From contig NZ_LKPJ01000003.1 of assembly GCF_001443045.1 (NCBI RefSeq), forward strand, positions 174,736 through 220,420: 45,685 bases of DNA, written 5' to 3'. The stretch's first letter is position 1. Every line of letters starts with the position of its first letter. Below are positions 38,256 to 45,685 of the stretch, piece after piece. Under the pieces are notes generated by a model that worked only from the letters and a program-made list of their open reading frames with translations, had not been told where the DNA came from and made no database searches. Origin of the DNA: Burkholderia ambifaria (GTDB lineage: Bacteria; Pseudomonadota; Gammaproteobacteria; Burkholderiales; Burkholderiaceae). Position numbers and translations under genes: made by a program.

Positions 38256-41036
38256 GTGTTGGCCAGACCACCGTCGTCCGGAAAGCTGACATCCCGCAGT
38301 CTTTTCGACGCATTCCATCGGGGCTTGCTGCAACAGGAAAGGCTGCTGAAGCTGGATACCCCTCTCGGCGCGAAGACACTCGTTCCGCTCCGCGCGAAGG
38401 GGTGGGCAAAGATAGGTCGCGACTATCAATGGACAGTCGATGTCGTATCGATTCGCGACGATATCGCATTGCTCTCGCTGATGCATCAGCCAATCACGCT
38501 CTGGATTCAGCAAACAACGTCGCCTTTTTCGGACTCGACCTATCGCCCGGTCCACGGCTTCATCCATTGCGCCGGAATATTGGGGACTGACGGTGATCTC
38601 GCCGTCTATCAGATCGAGTTCGCGTCGGCGCTCTTCTTCCTCGGCCACACGCGCCGCGATCACTACTGGCTGGAAAAGGACGCACGCGAAATCCTGATCG
38701 ACGTGTTCCACCGGTATTCGCAGCTGCGCGGTGCCGTCCGTCTAGACATCACGGAATCACCACGCGTACGGTCATATTGTCGACAGGCGGATTCAGACTT
38801 GAACTTCGTTCACCGGCTGCTCGAGGACGAGGGCTGGTACTGCTATTGGGAGCAAGCAAAACCACAGGAAGGTGAGAGATCGACAGCAACGCTAGTCATT
38901 GTCGACCGCCTGTCATCATTACCCGAATCACGGCCAGCAACCTACTGCCGGGACGACTCCGGAAACGAAGCAGACGGTCTGACGCAGTGGTCGTCCCACC
39001 AAACACTACAAAGCGTTCGTTACACGTCGCGCTCGTTCGATTACAAGCGACCGAACCACGACTTCGAATCCACCAGTGAACTCGAATCAACGACGTATGA
39101 GGTTGAGCAGCGACGGCAGCGCGAGCTGCGCCACATTCCATCGGCTCCGATGGAGATTTTCGAGTCGACGCCATATGGCTACGCCAGTTCCAACGCCGGC
39201 GACTGCCGTGCCCGGCTTCGAACGGAAGCTTGGGACTCACTGGCCGAGCGCTACGTCGGAACGGGAGGTTTGCGCTGGATCGACGCAGGGGCGCGCTTCG
39301 TCCTCAACGGTCACCCGAGACATCCTGCCCCAACACCGCATGACCGCGAGTTCGTAGCAATCGAAGCACACTGGTACATCGAGAACAACATCCCGATCGG
39401 GCGACTTGCCGGCCCCTTTCCCCGCAGTCTGCAACAGATGGTCATCGACGCGAAGGCCATGCATGGCGCGCGCTTTGAATCCCGCCCCCATCCCGGCGAC
39501 GGAGAAACAGGGTTCTTCGTCGTCGAGATAGAGGCCCAATCGACAAAGGTTGCGTATCGCAGCTCATTCGAGCACGCAAAGCCCGCGATACACATTGAGC
39601 ACGCGCAAGTGGTTGCGCCGGAAGGCGAAGAGGCGTGGACCGACCCACTAAACCGGATTCGTGTGCGCCATGCGTGGGACCGACAAAGCCCTTCCGGAGC
39701 CTTCAATACGTCACCGCTGCTGCTGGCACTACAGGCTGATACCGGTAATGCGTATGGCGCGGTCCATGTGCCTCGCGCTGGCGAGTGGGTGGCAATAGGA
39801 CATTGGGGCGGCGACTGCGATCGGCCGTTTGTATTGGGTCGACTCAACGGCGGTACCACCCCACCGCCGTGGCACACGAACGCACTGCTGTCCGGTTTTC
39901 AGTCGAAGGGGTTCGGCAAGACGGGCGCCTATAACGCGCTGGTTCATGACGATGCGACGAATCAAGGCAGCACACGCGTGACCACCTTCACTGGCCAGCG
40001 CTACAGCCTATTCCACCAGGGTTACTTGATTCGCCAGGATGGCAACACTCGGGGGCGCTATCTGGGCATGGGATTTCTACTGCACACCGACGACTACGGC
40101 ACGGTGCGGGCGAATCGAGGCCTCTATCTCACCACGCATTCGAAGCGGCCCGACAGCGAGCAGCTCGACGTTACCGAGGCACGGGATCAACTCACGCGCT
40201 CGGGCATGCTACTGGAGTCGTTGTCGCATGCGAGCGCAACAGCTCAGGCTGAATCGCTACAGGCAGGTCGAGATGCCGTCGATGCTGCTGCGCGCGCGAC
40301 TCAACATCCGGACTCAGGCCAGACCTGCGGCGGGCGCACGGGCGGTGGTGGCTCGGGCGAGGCCAACGGCTTCGCGACACCGCTGATCGTCATGGCCAGT
40401 CCGGCCGGGATCGCGATGGCGACGCAACAATCGACACAGGTCGCAGCAGACAAGCTCATCAATCTGATCAGTGGCGAACATACCCATATCGCGACGGGCA
40501 AGTCGTTGATCGTAGCCGCTGCCGAAAAAATCAGCCTGTTTGTTCAGAAAGCAGGTATGAGGTTGTTCGCGGCGAAGGGAAAGGTCGAAATCGAAGCGCA
40601 AAGCGACGCGATGCGGCTATACGCGGACCAGGATCTGGCGATCACCAGCAACCGCGGCCGCGTCGTCATCGAAGCCAAACAGGAATTGATGCTCAAGTGC
40701 GGCGGTTCATACGTGCGCATTACGGCAGATGGAATCGAAGACGGCACGCGCGGGACTCGGACGAGCAAAGCTACGTCGTTCGGCCGACTCGGCCCGAGCT
40801 CGGTTGCAGAGCACATGAACGAGCGACCTCAAACCGCGTTCAATGATCCCTATGTTCTTCGTCACAAAATAACCGGGGAAGTACTGAAGAACCATCCCTA
40901 TGAAATCGTGCGAGGTGACGGAACGGTCATCAAGGGTGTGACGGATGAATCCGGGCAGACCACCGTACAAAGGAATATCGACGTCGAATCGCTACTAGTT
41001 CGAGTGTTGCCGCTTCCTCTCGACGATGCGAGATAG
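38256..41036 (+). CDS. vgrG: Type VI secretion spike protein VgrG with transthyretin-like tail
   Basis: A 926-residue VgrG, the trimeric spike of the type VI secretion system. The GTG start follows AGGGAGA. The N-terminal gp27-like part begins about residue 20 (PLGAKTLVPLRAKGW, WTVDVVSIRDDIALL, DLNFVHRLLEDEGWYCYWEQ). The gp5-like OB fold is in the middle (NRIRVRHAWDR, GEWVAIGHWGGDCDRPFVLGR). A DUF2345 needle region lies at about 700-860 (GIAMATQQSTQVAADKLINL). The last 75 residues (DPYVLRHKITGEVLKNHPYE ... GVTDESGQTTV) form a transthyretin-like domain. In other bacteria such tails carry lipase effectors, which fits the next gene. Confidence 0.93.
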   Translation: MLARPPSSGKLTSRSLFDAFHRGLLQQERLLKLDTPLGAKTLVPLRAKGWAKIGRDYQWTVDVVSIRDDIALLSLMHQPITLWIQQTTSPFSDSTYRPVHGFIHCAGILGTDGDLAVYQIEFASALFFLGHTRRDHYWLEKDAREILIDVFHRYSQLRGAVRLDITESPRVRSYCRQADSDLNFVHRLLEDEGWYCYWEQAKPQEGERSTATLVIVDRLSSLPESRPATYCRDDSGNEADGLTQWSSHQTLQSVRYTSRSFDYKRPNHDFESTSELESTTYEVEQRRQRELRHIPSAPMEIFESTPYGYASSNAGDCRARLRTEAWDSLAERYVGTGGLRWIDAGARFVLNGHPRHPAPTPHDREFVAIEAHWYIENNIPIGRLAGPFPRSLQQMVIDAKAMHGARFESRPHPGDGETGFFVVEIEAQSTKVAYRSSFEHAKPAIHIEHAQVVAPEGEEAWTDPLNRIRVRHAWDRQSPSGAFNTSPLLLALQADTGNAYGAVHVPRAGEWVAIGHWGGDCDRPFVLGRLNGGTTPPPWHTNALLSGFQSKGFGKTGAYNALVHDDATNQGSTRVTTFTGQRYSLFHQGYLIRQDGNTRGRYLGMGFLLHTDDYGTVRANRGLYLTTHSKRPDSEQLDVTEARDQLTRSGMLLESLSHASATAQAESLQAGRDAVDAAARATQHPDSGQTCGGRTGGGGSGEANGFATPLIVMASPAGIAMATQQSTQVAADKLINLISGEHTHIATGKSLIVAAAEKISLFVQKAGMRLFAAKGKVEIEAQSDAMRLYADQDLAITSNRGRVVIEAKQELMLKCGGSYVRITADGIEDGTRGTRTSKATSFGRLGPSSVAEHMNERPQTAFNDPYVLRHKITGEVLKNHPYEIVRGDGTVIKGVTDESGQTTVQRNIDVESLLVRVLPLPLDDAR

Positions 41037-41110
41037 CGACGCATCGTGAATCCGGCTTAAACGCAAACGCACCTTTCATCGATCGACCATAGTTCACCCC
41101 TGGTACTCGC

Positions 41111-42949
41111 ATGAGCAATCCCGAAAGCAACAGCACCGACAAAAAACCAAAAATCGTCACCATTCAGGCGCAGCACGAGCGTGGAGGTGGTTCGTCCGCA
41201 AGAGTGACGCTGACACCCGACTCGAACACCTGTACGAAGCAGATCGAGTGCGATCCAAGACAGCCGATTCCAGTGATCTTCATTCCCGGCGTCATGGGAT
41301 CGTTGCTGCTCGACCGAAACACTGGCGAAGAGGTATGGAGCCCACCGAATGGCGTCATCGACTCCGTCGCATTCGCGGTTTCCGGGTACTACGCAAACGC
41401 TGCAGATCGCCAGATACGTTACGACCCACATGCAGCCATTGTCTCGACCTTCGGAGACGTCAGCACAGAAGGGTGTGATGTTTCCGTTGAAGAAGCACGG
41501 CGCAGAGGCTGGGGTTCCGTCCATACTAAGAGTTACCACTCAACATTTGCGTGGCTGGAACGCGAACTGAACAACCCGGCCAAATCAGGCAAACTGCTTG
41601 GCGCATGGGCGGCAGGCGACCCGACGGGCGAGACGTTCGCGTTGAATCCGATCATCGGCACCCCACCAAGGCAATACGGCGCACACGGCCCGACTGCGGA
41701 CGTGATTCACGCCACATCCGATGAGTTCAGAAAATTCTGCCAGTTTCGATATCCCGTCTATGCGATCGGATACAACTGGCTCCAATCGAATCTCGATTCG
41801 GCGCGGGATGTGGTCGAAGGCATCGACTGCGTCGACAAGAAGCGTGACAGGAAAGCTCGACTCATGGGCATCCGGGAAATCTGTGAGGAAAACAAGGTCA
41901 AGAAGGCGATCGTCATTACCCATTCGATGGGTGGGCTGGTCGCGCGAATGGCGTCGGTAATCGCGGGACATGCCGACCTGATGTACGGAGTCGTTCACGG
42001 TGCTCAACCAGCTACGGGCGCACCACTGGCTGCGAGACGGTTTCGGGCGGGAGCACAGACAGAAGACACTGCCATCAATCAGGTGTTGGCGGGACGAAAT
42101 AGTCTCGAGTTCACGGCCGTCACGGCGAATGCGCCTGGTCCGTTGGAGCTCTTGCCGATGCCGGATTATCGTAACGGGGAGCCGTGGTGGATTGTGTGTA
42201 ACCTGAAACGCGACCCGATTCTCAGCCTCCCGAAATCGGGCGATACGCTCGCCTTATATACGTCGCAGGCGTGGTACGGAGTGGTGCCAGATCAGTCGGA
42301 CTCTGTCCTGGACCCGGCTGGCATTGTCAGGAAGCGGCTGGCGAATACCACCTCCCAAACATCTCTTCAGGAAAACTTCCTCCGGACAATGAGGGGCGTG
42401 GTCCTACGTCAAAAGCAGCTCGTCAATAAATATCATCCGAACACCTACGCCTTCTACGGGAATGGCCCTCTCCACGAGACCCCGGAAGGTTCGTCGTCGG
42501 ACGCCAACCTCTCGCCCAAACCTAAGCGTCGGGAGGTTTACGAACCCGGTGGAAAACTGCTCACATTCGGCAAGATCTTATGGCGAGGCCCTTTTCCAGC
42601 AGGCACAACCGAAGATGACCTACTTCGTGCTCAGTTCCTGAGCGACAACCGCAGGGGCCAAATTCGCATCCGCATCAAAGGTCAGACATACACGATAGAA
42701 GCTGAGTTAGCGACTCCCAACCACGCTGCTGACCGTGGGTTGATTTTCGGTGACGGTACCGTGCCAGTCTGGTCCGGTGAATCCGTCGCTCGCGGACTGA
42801 AAGATGGAATTCCGGGAGACAAAGCCGAAGGCGTTCATATCGCATTCGATCAAAAGGGCCTCGGTCATCAAGAATGCTTCAAACATCCGTGGGCCAGATG
42901 GGCCACGCTGTACAGCATGGTCAAGATCGCAAAGCGAATCGAGATGTGA
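41111..42949 (+). CDS. Type VI secretion lipase effector (Tle-like alpha/beta hydrolase)
   Basis: A 612-residue alpha/beta hydrolase without a signal peptide. The first strand and oxyanion region is PIPVIFIPGVMGSLL (52-66). The nucleophile is S272 in ITHSMGGLVAR, a THSMG variant of GxSxG. Asp D548 in FGDGTVPVWS and His H586 in GLGHQE complete a triad. This arrangement is that of lipases of the LCAT/PGAP1 type used as type VI phospholipase effectors. It lies 74 bases after vgrG and just before two Tli4-type immunity genes, so a Tle4-like antibacterial phospholipase is likely. Substrate and exact Tle family are inferred from neighbours. Confidence 0.8.
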   Translation: MSNPESNSTDKKPKIVTIQAQHERGGGSSARVTLTPDSNTCTKQIECDPRQPIPVIFIPGVMGSLLLDRNTGEEVWSPPNGVIDSVAFAVSGYYANAADRQIRYDPHAAIVSTFGDVSTEGCDVSVEEARRRGWGSVHTKSYHSTFAWLERELNNPAKSGKLLGAWAAGDPTGETFALNPIIGTPPRQYGAHGPTADVIHATSDEFRKFCQFRYPVYAIGYNWLQSNLDSARDVVEGIDCVDKKRDRKARLMGIREICEENKVKKAIVITHSMGGLVARMASVIAGHADLMYGVVHGAQPATGAPLAARRFRAGAQTEDTAINQVLAGRNSLEFTAVTANAPGPLELLPMPDYRNGEPWWIVCNLKRDPILSLPKSGDTLALYTSQAWYGVVPDQSDSVLDPAGIVRKRLANTTSQTSLQENFLRTMRGVVLRQKQLVNKYHPNTYAFYGNGPLHETPEGSSSDANLSPKPKRREVYEPGGKLLTFGKILWRGPFPAGTTEDDLLRAQFLSDNRRGQIRIRIKGQTYTIEAELATPNHAADRGLIFGDGTVPVWSGESVARGLKDGIPGDKAEGVHIAFDQKGLGHQECFKHPWARWATLYSMVKIAKRIEM

Positions 42950-42951
42950 AC

Positions 42952-44016
42952 ATGAACACATCGACTCGAATCGGAAAGGTACTCCTGATTCCGACGGCGA
43001 CCATTCTGTTGGCACTGACCGCTTGCATTAAGAAAAATCCTTCGGAGTACGCTATGACTGCATCCGTTATGCCCGATACACGTCCATGGTGTATCGGGCG
43101 CTTTGCTCTCGATCTCCCAGGTGATATCGCCGTGTACAATCAGCAGTTCAAGTACATGGGGTACACCATCGAGGTTACTCGGAACATGTCCAAGTCCGCG
43201 TTCGTTCAACATGTTGACGCACGAGAAGAGAAGCTAAAAACCACGCTTCGAACGGACATTTCGAGTATTGCGGGTACGACAAATAACGTCTGGCTTAGAC
43301 AAGAGGTCCGACCAAGCGAAAACACAAGGCTCTTTGTCTACAGAGATGCGGATGCAACGTCCGTCGATCTTCCGTACGATGCGGAAGGATACGCATGGTC
43401 TGGCGATACGCTGTTCACATTGAAGACCCTCTTCGGTGTTCAATACAACGAGCGTACTCTGCAGGTTGCAGATCAAATTCTTCGTCACATCCGTCCACGC
43501 AACGACTGGGATGCTCCCGTCGACGGAGCGTTCTGTTTCGACGGAGGTGCGATCGGCGGCAAGCCATTCCACAGCTTCGATGCCACGCTATCTGTCGCGC
43601 TCTTACCTGGCACCCCGTCCACCTTCGTCGTTGAGCTGCGCGAATCAGTCGATGTCGATCAAAAGGCATCGCTGCTCGATGGGCTTCCTGCATTCGAGAT
43701 CCAGCTGAAATCTCTACTGGGGCGCTACACGATCCTGCGAAAAGGCAAACGCCAGTTCGCTGGCATGCAGGCAGAGGAACTTCTGATGGCAATCAGTGAA
43801 GACGGCGTGCAGAAGTATCACTTCTATCTGCTTGCCCCGGGCGTCGAACGCGATCTCTCGAAACCTCACACGGCGATTCAGCTGCTTTTCGGCGCAGCAC
43901 CTGATGCGGTTACATCAGCCTCCGAGGCAACTTCTCCTGTCAACGAAGTACAGGCGATTCAAGCGTGGGACACTGTGCTGAACAGCTTCCGTTACCGCGG
44001 TGCTGGTGCCGAGTAA
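42952..44016 (+). CDS. Tli4-type immunity lipoprotein (first copy)
   Basis: A 354-residue protein starting two bases after the effector stop. It has a lipoprotein signal (ILLALTAC, lipidated C25). The mature part opens PDTRPWCIGRFALDLPGD, the pattern of the Tli4 immunity family, and ends with the C-terminal Tli4 region (HFYLLAPGVERD, IQLLFGAAPD, VLNSFRYRG). It would sit in the periplasm, anchored to a membrane, and neutralise the lipase delivered by sister cells. It is closely similar over its whole length to the next gene, indicating tandem duplication. Confidence 0.82.
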   Translation: MNTSTRIGKVLLIPTATILLALTACIKKNPSEYAMTASVMPDTRPWCIGRFALDLPGDIAVYNQQFKYMGYTIEVTRNMSKSAFVQHVDAREEKLKTTLRTDISSIAGTTNNVWLRQEVRPSENTRLFVYRDADATSVDLPYDAEGYAWSGDTLFTLKTLFGVQYNERTLQVADQILRHIRPRNDWDAPVDGAFCFDGGAIGGKPFHSFDATLSVALLPGTPSTFVVELRESVDVDQKASLLDGLPAFEIQLKSLLGRYTILRKGKRQFAGMQAEELLMAISEDGVQKYHFYLLAPGVERDLSKPHTAIQLLFGAAPDAVTSASEATSPVNEVQAIQAWDTVLNSFRYRGAGAE

Positions 44017-44058
44017 TTCGATGACGGCGCCGACGAAGTATCTCGACGTCACAACAAC

Positions 44059-45123
44059 ATGACTATCCTCAAGCACTTCAAAAAGCCTGTTTTGATCCTG
44101 TTGATAGGCGTTTCCCTAGGACTAGTTTTCCGCACTGATGTCAACGCATCCGAACACGCTACACCCACACCGGTGATGCACGATACCCGCCCGTGGTGTA
44201 TCGGGCGCTTCGTCCTCGACCTTCCTCGTGACGCCGAGGTGTACAACGAACAGTTCAAATACATGGGGTATTCGATCGAGCGTACCCAGAACATAAGCGC
44301 ACAAGAGTTTGCACATCGGGTCGACGCACGCGAAGGCGAACTGAAAACCACCATGAGGCTAGACCCACACAAATCGTTCACGGCAACAAAAACTCCGTGG
44401 GCGCATCAAGTGGTTCGACCAAGCGACAACTCTCGCTTCTTCGTTTTCGGTCGCTACGACGTGCCGCCGGAAGAGCAGGTCTACGATGTCGAAGGGTACG
44501 CGATATCAGGCGAGACGCTATTCACGCTGAAGAACAGGTTCGGCGATGGATATGATCAGACGGCCATCCAAAATGCCTCGGAGATTCTTCGCAACATACA
44601 TCCCCGTGGGGACTGGGACGTTCCTCCAGACAGCGCGTTCTGCTTCAACGGTGGCGTCATCAGTGGCAAGCCGCTGCCTGGGTTCGATGCAACATTGGCA
44701 GTCGGACTCGTACCCGGTCGCCCATCCAATTTGATCGTGAAGTTGCGTGAGTCCGTCGACCTTGATCAGAAAGCATCATTGCTCAACGGGCTCTCTGAGT
44801 TTGAATCCGAGATAAGGCCTTACGCGCATCGATACCGGATTCTCCGAAAAGGTCAGCGTCAATTCGCCGGTATGCGTGCGGAGGAACTTCTCATCGACAT
44901 CAGCGAGGACGGTGTCCAGAAGTATCAGTTCTATCTGTTAGCCCCCGGCGTCGAAGGTGATAACTCGAAACCTCACGCCGGTATCCAGTTGCTCTTCGGA
45001 GCAGCTCCTGATGCGGTTACGCCAGCCGCGGAGGCAACCTCGCCCGTCAGCAAGGAACAAGCGATACAAGCATGGGATACGGTACTGAACAGCTTCCACT
45101 ACCGCGGCGTCCCGGCAAAGTGA
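44059..45123 (+). CDS. Tli4-type immunity protein (second copy)
   Basis: A 354-residue paralogue of the preceding gene with the same landmarks: HDTRPWCIGRFVLDLPRD, NEQFKYMGYSIERTQN, LRESVDLDQKASLLNG, DISEDGVQKYQFYLLAPGVE. The N-terminus differs: a hydrophobic signal (LILLIGVSLGLVF) with no lipobox Cys, so it is predicted to be soluble in the periplasm after cleavage near NAS, or held by the uncleaved helix. It starts 42 bases after the first copy. It could extend immunity to effector variants or to another cellular location. Confidence 0.8.
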   Translation: MTILKHFKKPVLILLIGVSLGLVFRTDVNASEHATPTPVMHDTRPWCIGRFVLDLPRDAEVYNEQFKYMGYSIERTQNISAQEFAHRVDAREGELKTTMRLDPHKSFTATKTPWAHQVVRPSDNSRFFVFGRYDVPPEEQVYDVEGYAISGETLFTLKNRFGDGYDQTAIQNASEILRNIHPRGDWDVPPDSAFCFNGGVISGKPLPGFDATLAVGLVPGRPSNLIVKLRESVDLDQKASLLNGLSEFESEIRPYAHRYRILRKGQRQFAGMRAEELLIDISEDGVQKYQFYLLAPGVEGDNSKPHAGIQLLFGAAPDAVTPAAEATSPVSKEQAIQAWDTVLNSFHYRGVPAK

Positions 45124-45138
45124 ATCGGAGGACACCAA

Positions 45139-45426
45139 GTGAAGTGTTATGACGTCGTGAAGGGTGATACGACGACGGGCGGCGGCTTGATCCAGGATGG
45201 TGACGGCAACGATCTAATCGGCGCACGCGAACAGGCTTATGAAGGCGATCCTGTCTGGTGCCCCGTATGCAAGATGGTCGGCAGGATCGTGTGCGACGGG
45301 CCGCGCATCCCTACAGCCGGCCAAGACGGGCGGCAGGCAGCATTGAGTGACGACGTGTGTGCCTGCGGGTGTTCACCGTCGCCGCGTCTGGTTGCCTCGC
45401 AGGTCTCTTCGTTCATCGAAATCTAG
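45139..45426 (+). CDS. PAAR-domain protein
   Basis: A 95-residue protein whose GTG start at 45139 follows GGAGG. The sequence MKCYDVVKGDTTTGGGLIQD, then EGDPVWCPVCKM, GRIVCDGPRI and DVCACGCSPSPRLVASQ, has the PAAR-type repeats and Cys/His positions that cap the VgrG spike and bind a metal at the tip. It has no C-terminal toxin domain. It closes the vgrG-effector-immunity-PAAR cluster and would assemble on the VgrG encoded here. Confidence 0.82.
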   Translation: MKCYDVVKGDTTTGGGLIQDGDGNDLIGAREQAYEGDPVWCPVCKMVGRIVCDGPRIPTAGQDGRQAALSDDVCACGCSPSPRLVASQVSSFIEI

Positions 45427-45472
45427 ACCAGTGCGGCGAATTTCCTACGGCAAAAATCCGGCGCCACAAATG

Positions 45473-45503
45473 CAAAAACCCCCGCCTGTTCGGGCGGGGG
45501 TTT
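45473..45503. terminator. Intrinsic terminator between the PAAR gene and the rRNA operon
   Basis: AAACCCCCGCC pairs with GGCGGGGGTTT around a short loop, with A and T runs on both sides. It lies 13 bases from the 3' end of the 5S rRNA and can end the rRNA operon (minus strand) and the PAAR transcript. Confidence 0.85.
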
Positions 45504-45515
45504 CTGGCTTAGGGA

Positions 45516-45630
45516 GCCTGACGATTACCTACTTTCACACGGGAATCCGCACTATCATCGGCGTAGAGTCGTTTCACGGTCCTGTTCGGGATGGGAAGGG
45601 GTGGGACCGACTCGCTATGGTCATCAGGCA
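45516..45630 (-). rRNA. rrf: 5S ribosomal RNA
   Basis: The minus strand reads TGCCTGATGACCATAGCGAG at the 5' end, followed by the conserved CCCATCCCGAACAGG loop and GTGCGGATTCCCGTGTGAAA, ending AATCGTCAGGC. Length of about 115 bases and the paired ends TGCCTGA/TCAGGC fit 5S rRNA. The 23S gene is expected just beyond the right edge of the window. Confidence 0.96.
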
Positions 45631-45685
45631 AAGAGGGTTGTTGCGCTGCTTCGCAGCACAACCAATCTTGGAAGAAGCAGTAATT
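45631..45685 (-). other. Start of the 23S-5S spacer
   Basis: The last 55 bases contain no gene. They belong to the spacer between the 5S gene and the 23S gene expected outside the window. GTTGTTGCGCTGC and GCAGCACAAC pieces give a hairpin that may serve rRNA processing. Confidence 0.6.

Overview
The window reads as chromosome 1 of a Burkholderia species, most likely of the cepacia complex. The base composition is very GC-rich, and the replication block rpmH-rnpA-yidD-yidC-mnmE facing dnaA-dnaN-gyrB is arranged as in Burkholderia. The protein families (LldP, DUF4148, MASE4-type cyclase, Burkholderia-type phosphonate regulator, Tli4 immunity proteins) agree with this. This is inference from remembered families; no search was run.

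Layout. Positions 1-9410 hold a 2-aminoethylphosphonate (AEP) module: phosphonoacetate hydrolase phnA (partial, minus strand), and divergently the importer phnS-phnT-phnU, the transaminase phnW and an FAD-dependent amine oxidoreductase. A GntR/FCD regulator (phnR) closes the module. The same 13-base word lies in the phnA/phnS promoter region and in the phnR promoter, so a common operator is likely. A low-GC two-gene cassette (7812-8527), a possible permuted NlpC/P60 effector with a lipoprotein partner, sits inside this module.

Positions 9.5-22 kb hold ordinary accessory and housekeeping genes: lldP, a DUF4148 protein, gshA, the alkylation-repair pair ada-alkA, a VOC protein, yaeQ, speG, a MASE4-GGDEF diguanylate cyclase and several very small proteins. 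Non-coding features stand out here. Seven 49-bp hairpin-forming repeats lie just upstream of lldP. A likely small RNA at about 16886-16953 carries two CUCCUCC anti-Shine-Dalgarno motifs and a strong terminator.

Positions 22-25 kb hold a large exported protein with DUF4214-like repeats and a glycosidase-like barrel, broken by one in-frame TGA. From 25.3 to 36.2 kb is the conserved origin block (mnmE, an HTH regulator with a palindrome, yidC, yidD, rnpA, rpmH, dnaA, dnaN, gyrB).

From 36.2 kb the sequence changes: remnants of an IS21-family and an IS5-family element, a SymE-like fragment, and then a lower-GC type VI secretion island. The island holds VgrG with a transthyretin-like tail, a serine lipase effector, two tandem Tli4-type immunity proteins and a PAAR protein. 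It ends at a terminator and a 5S rRNA gene, the end of an rRNA operon read from the right.
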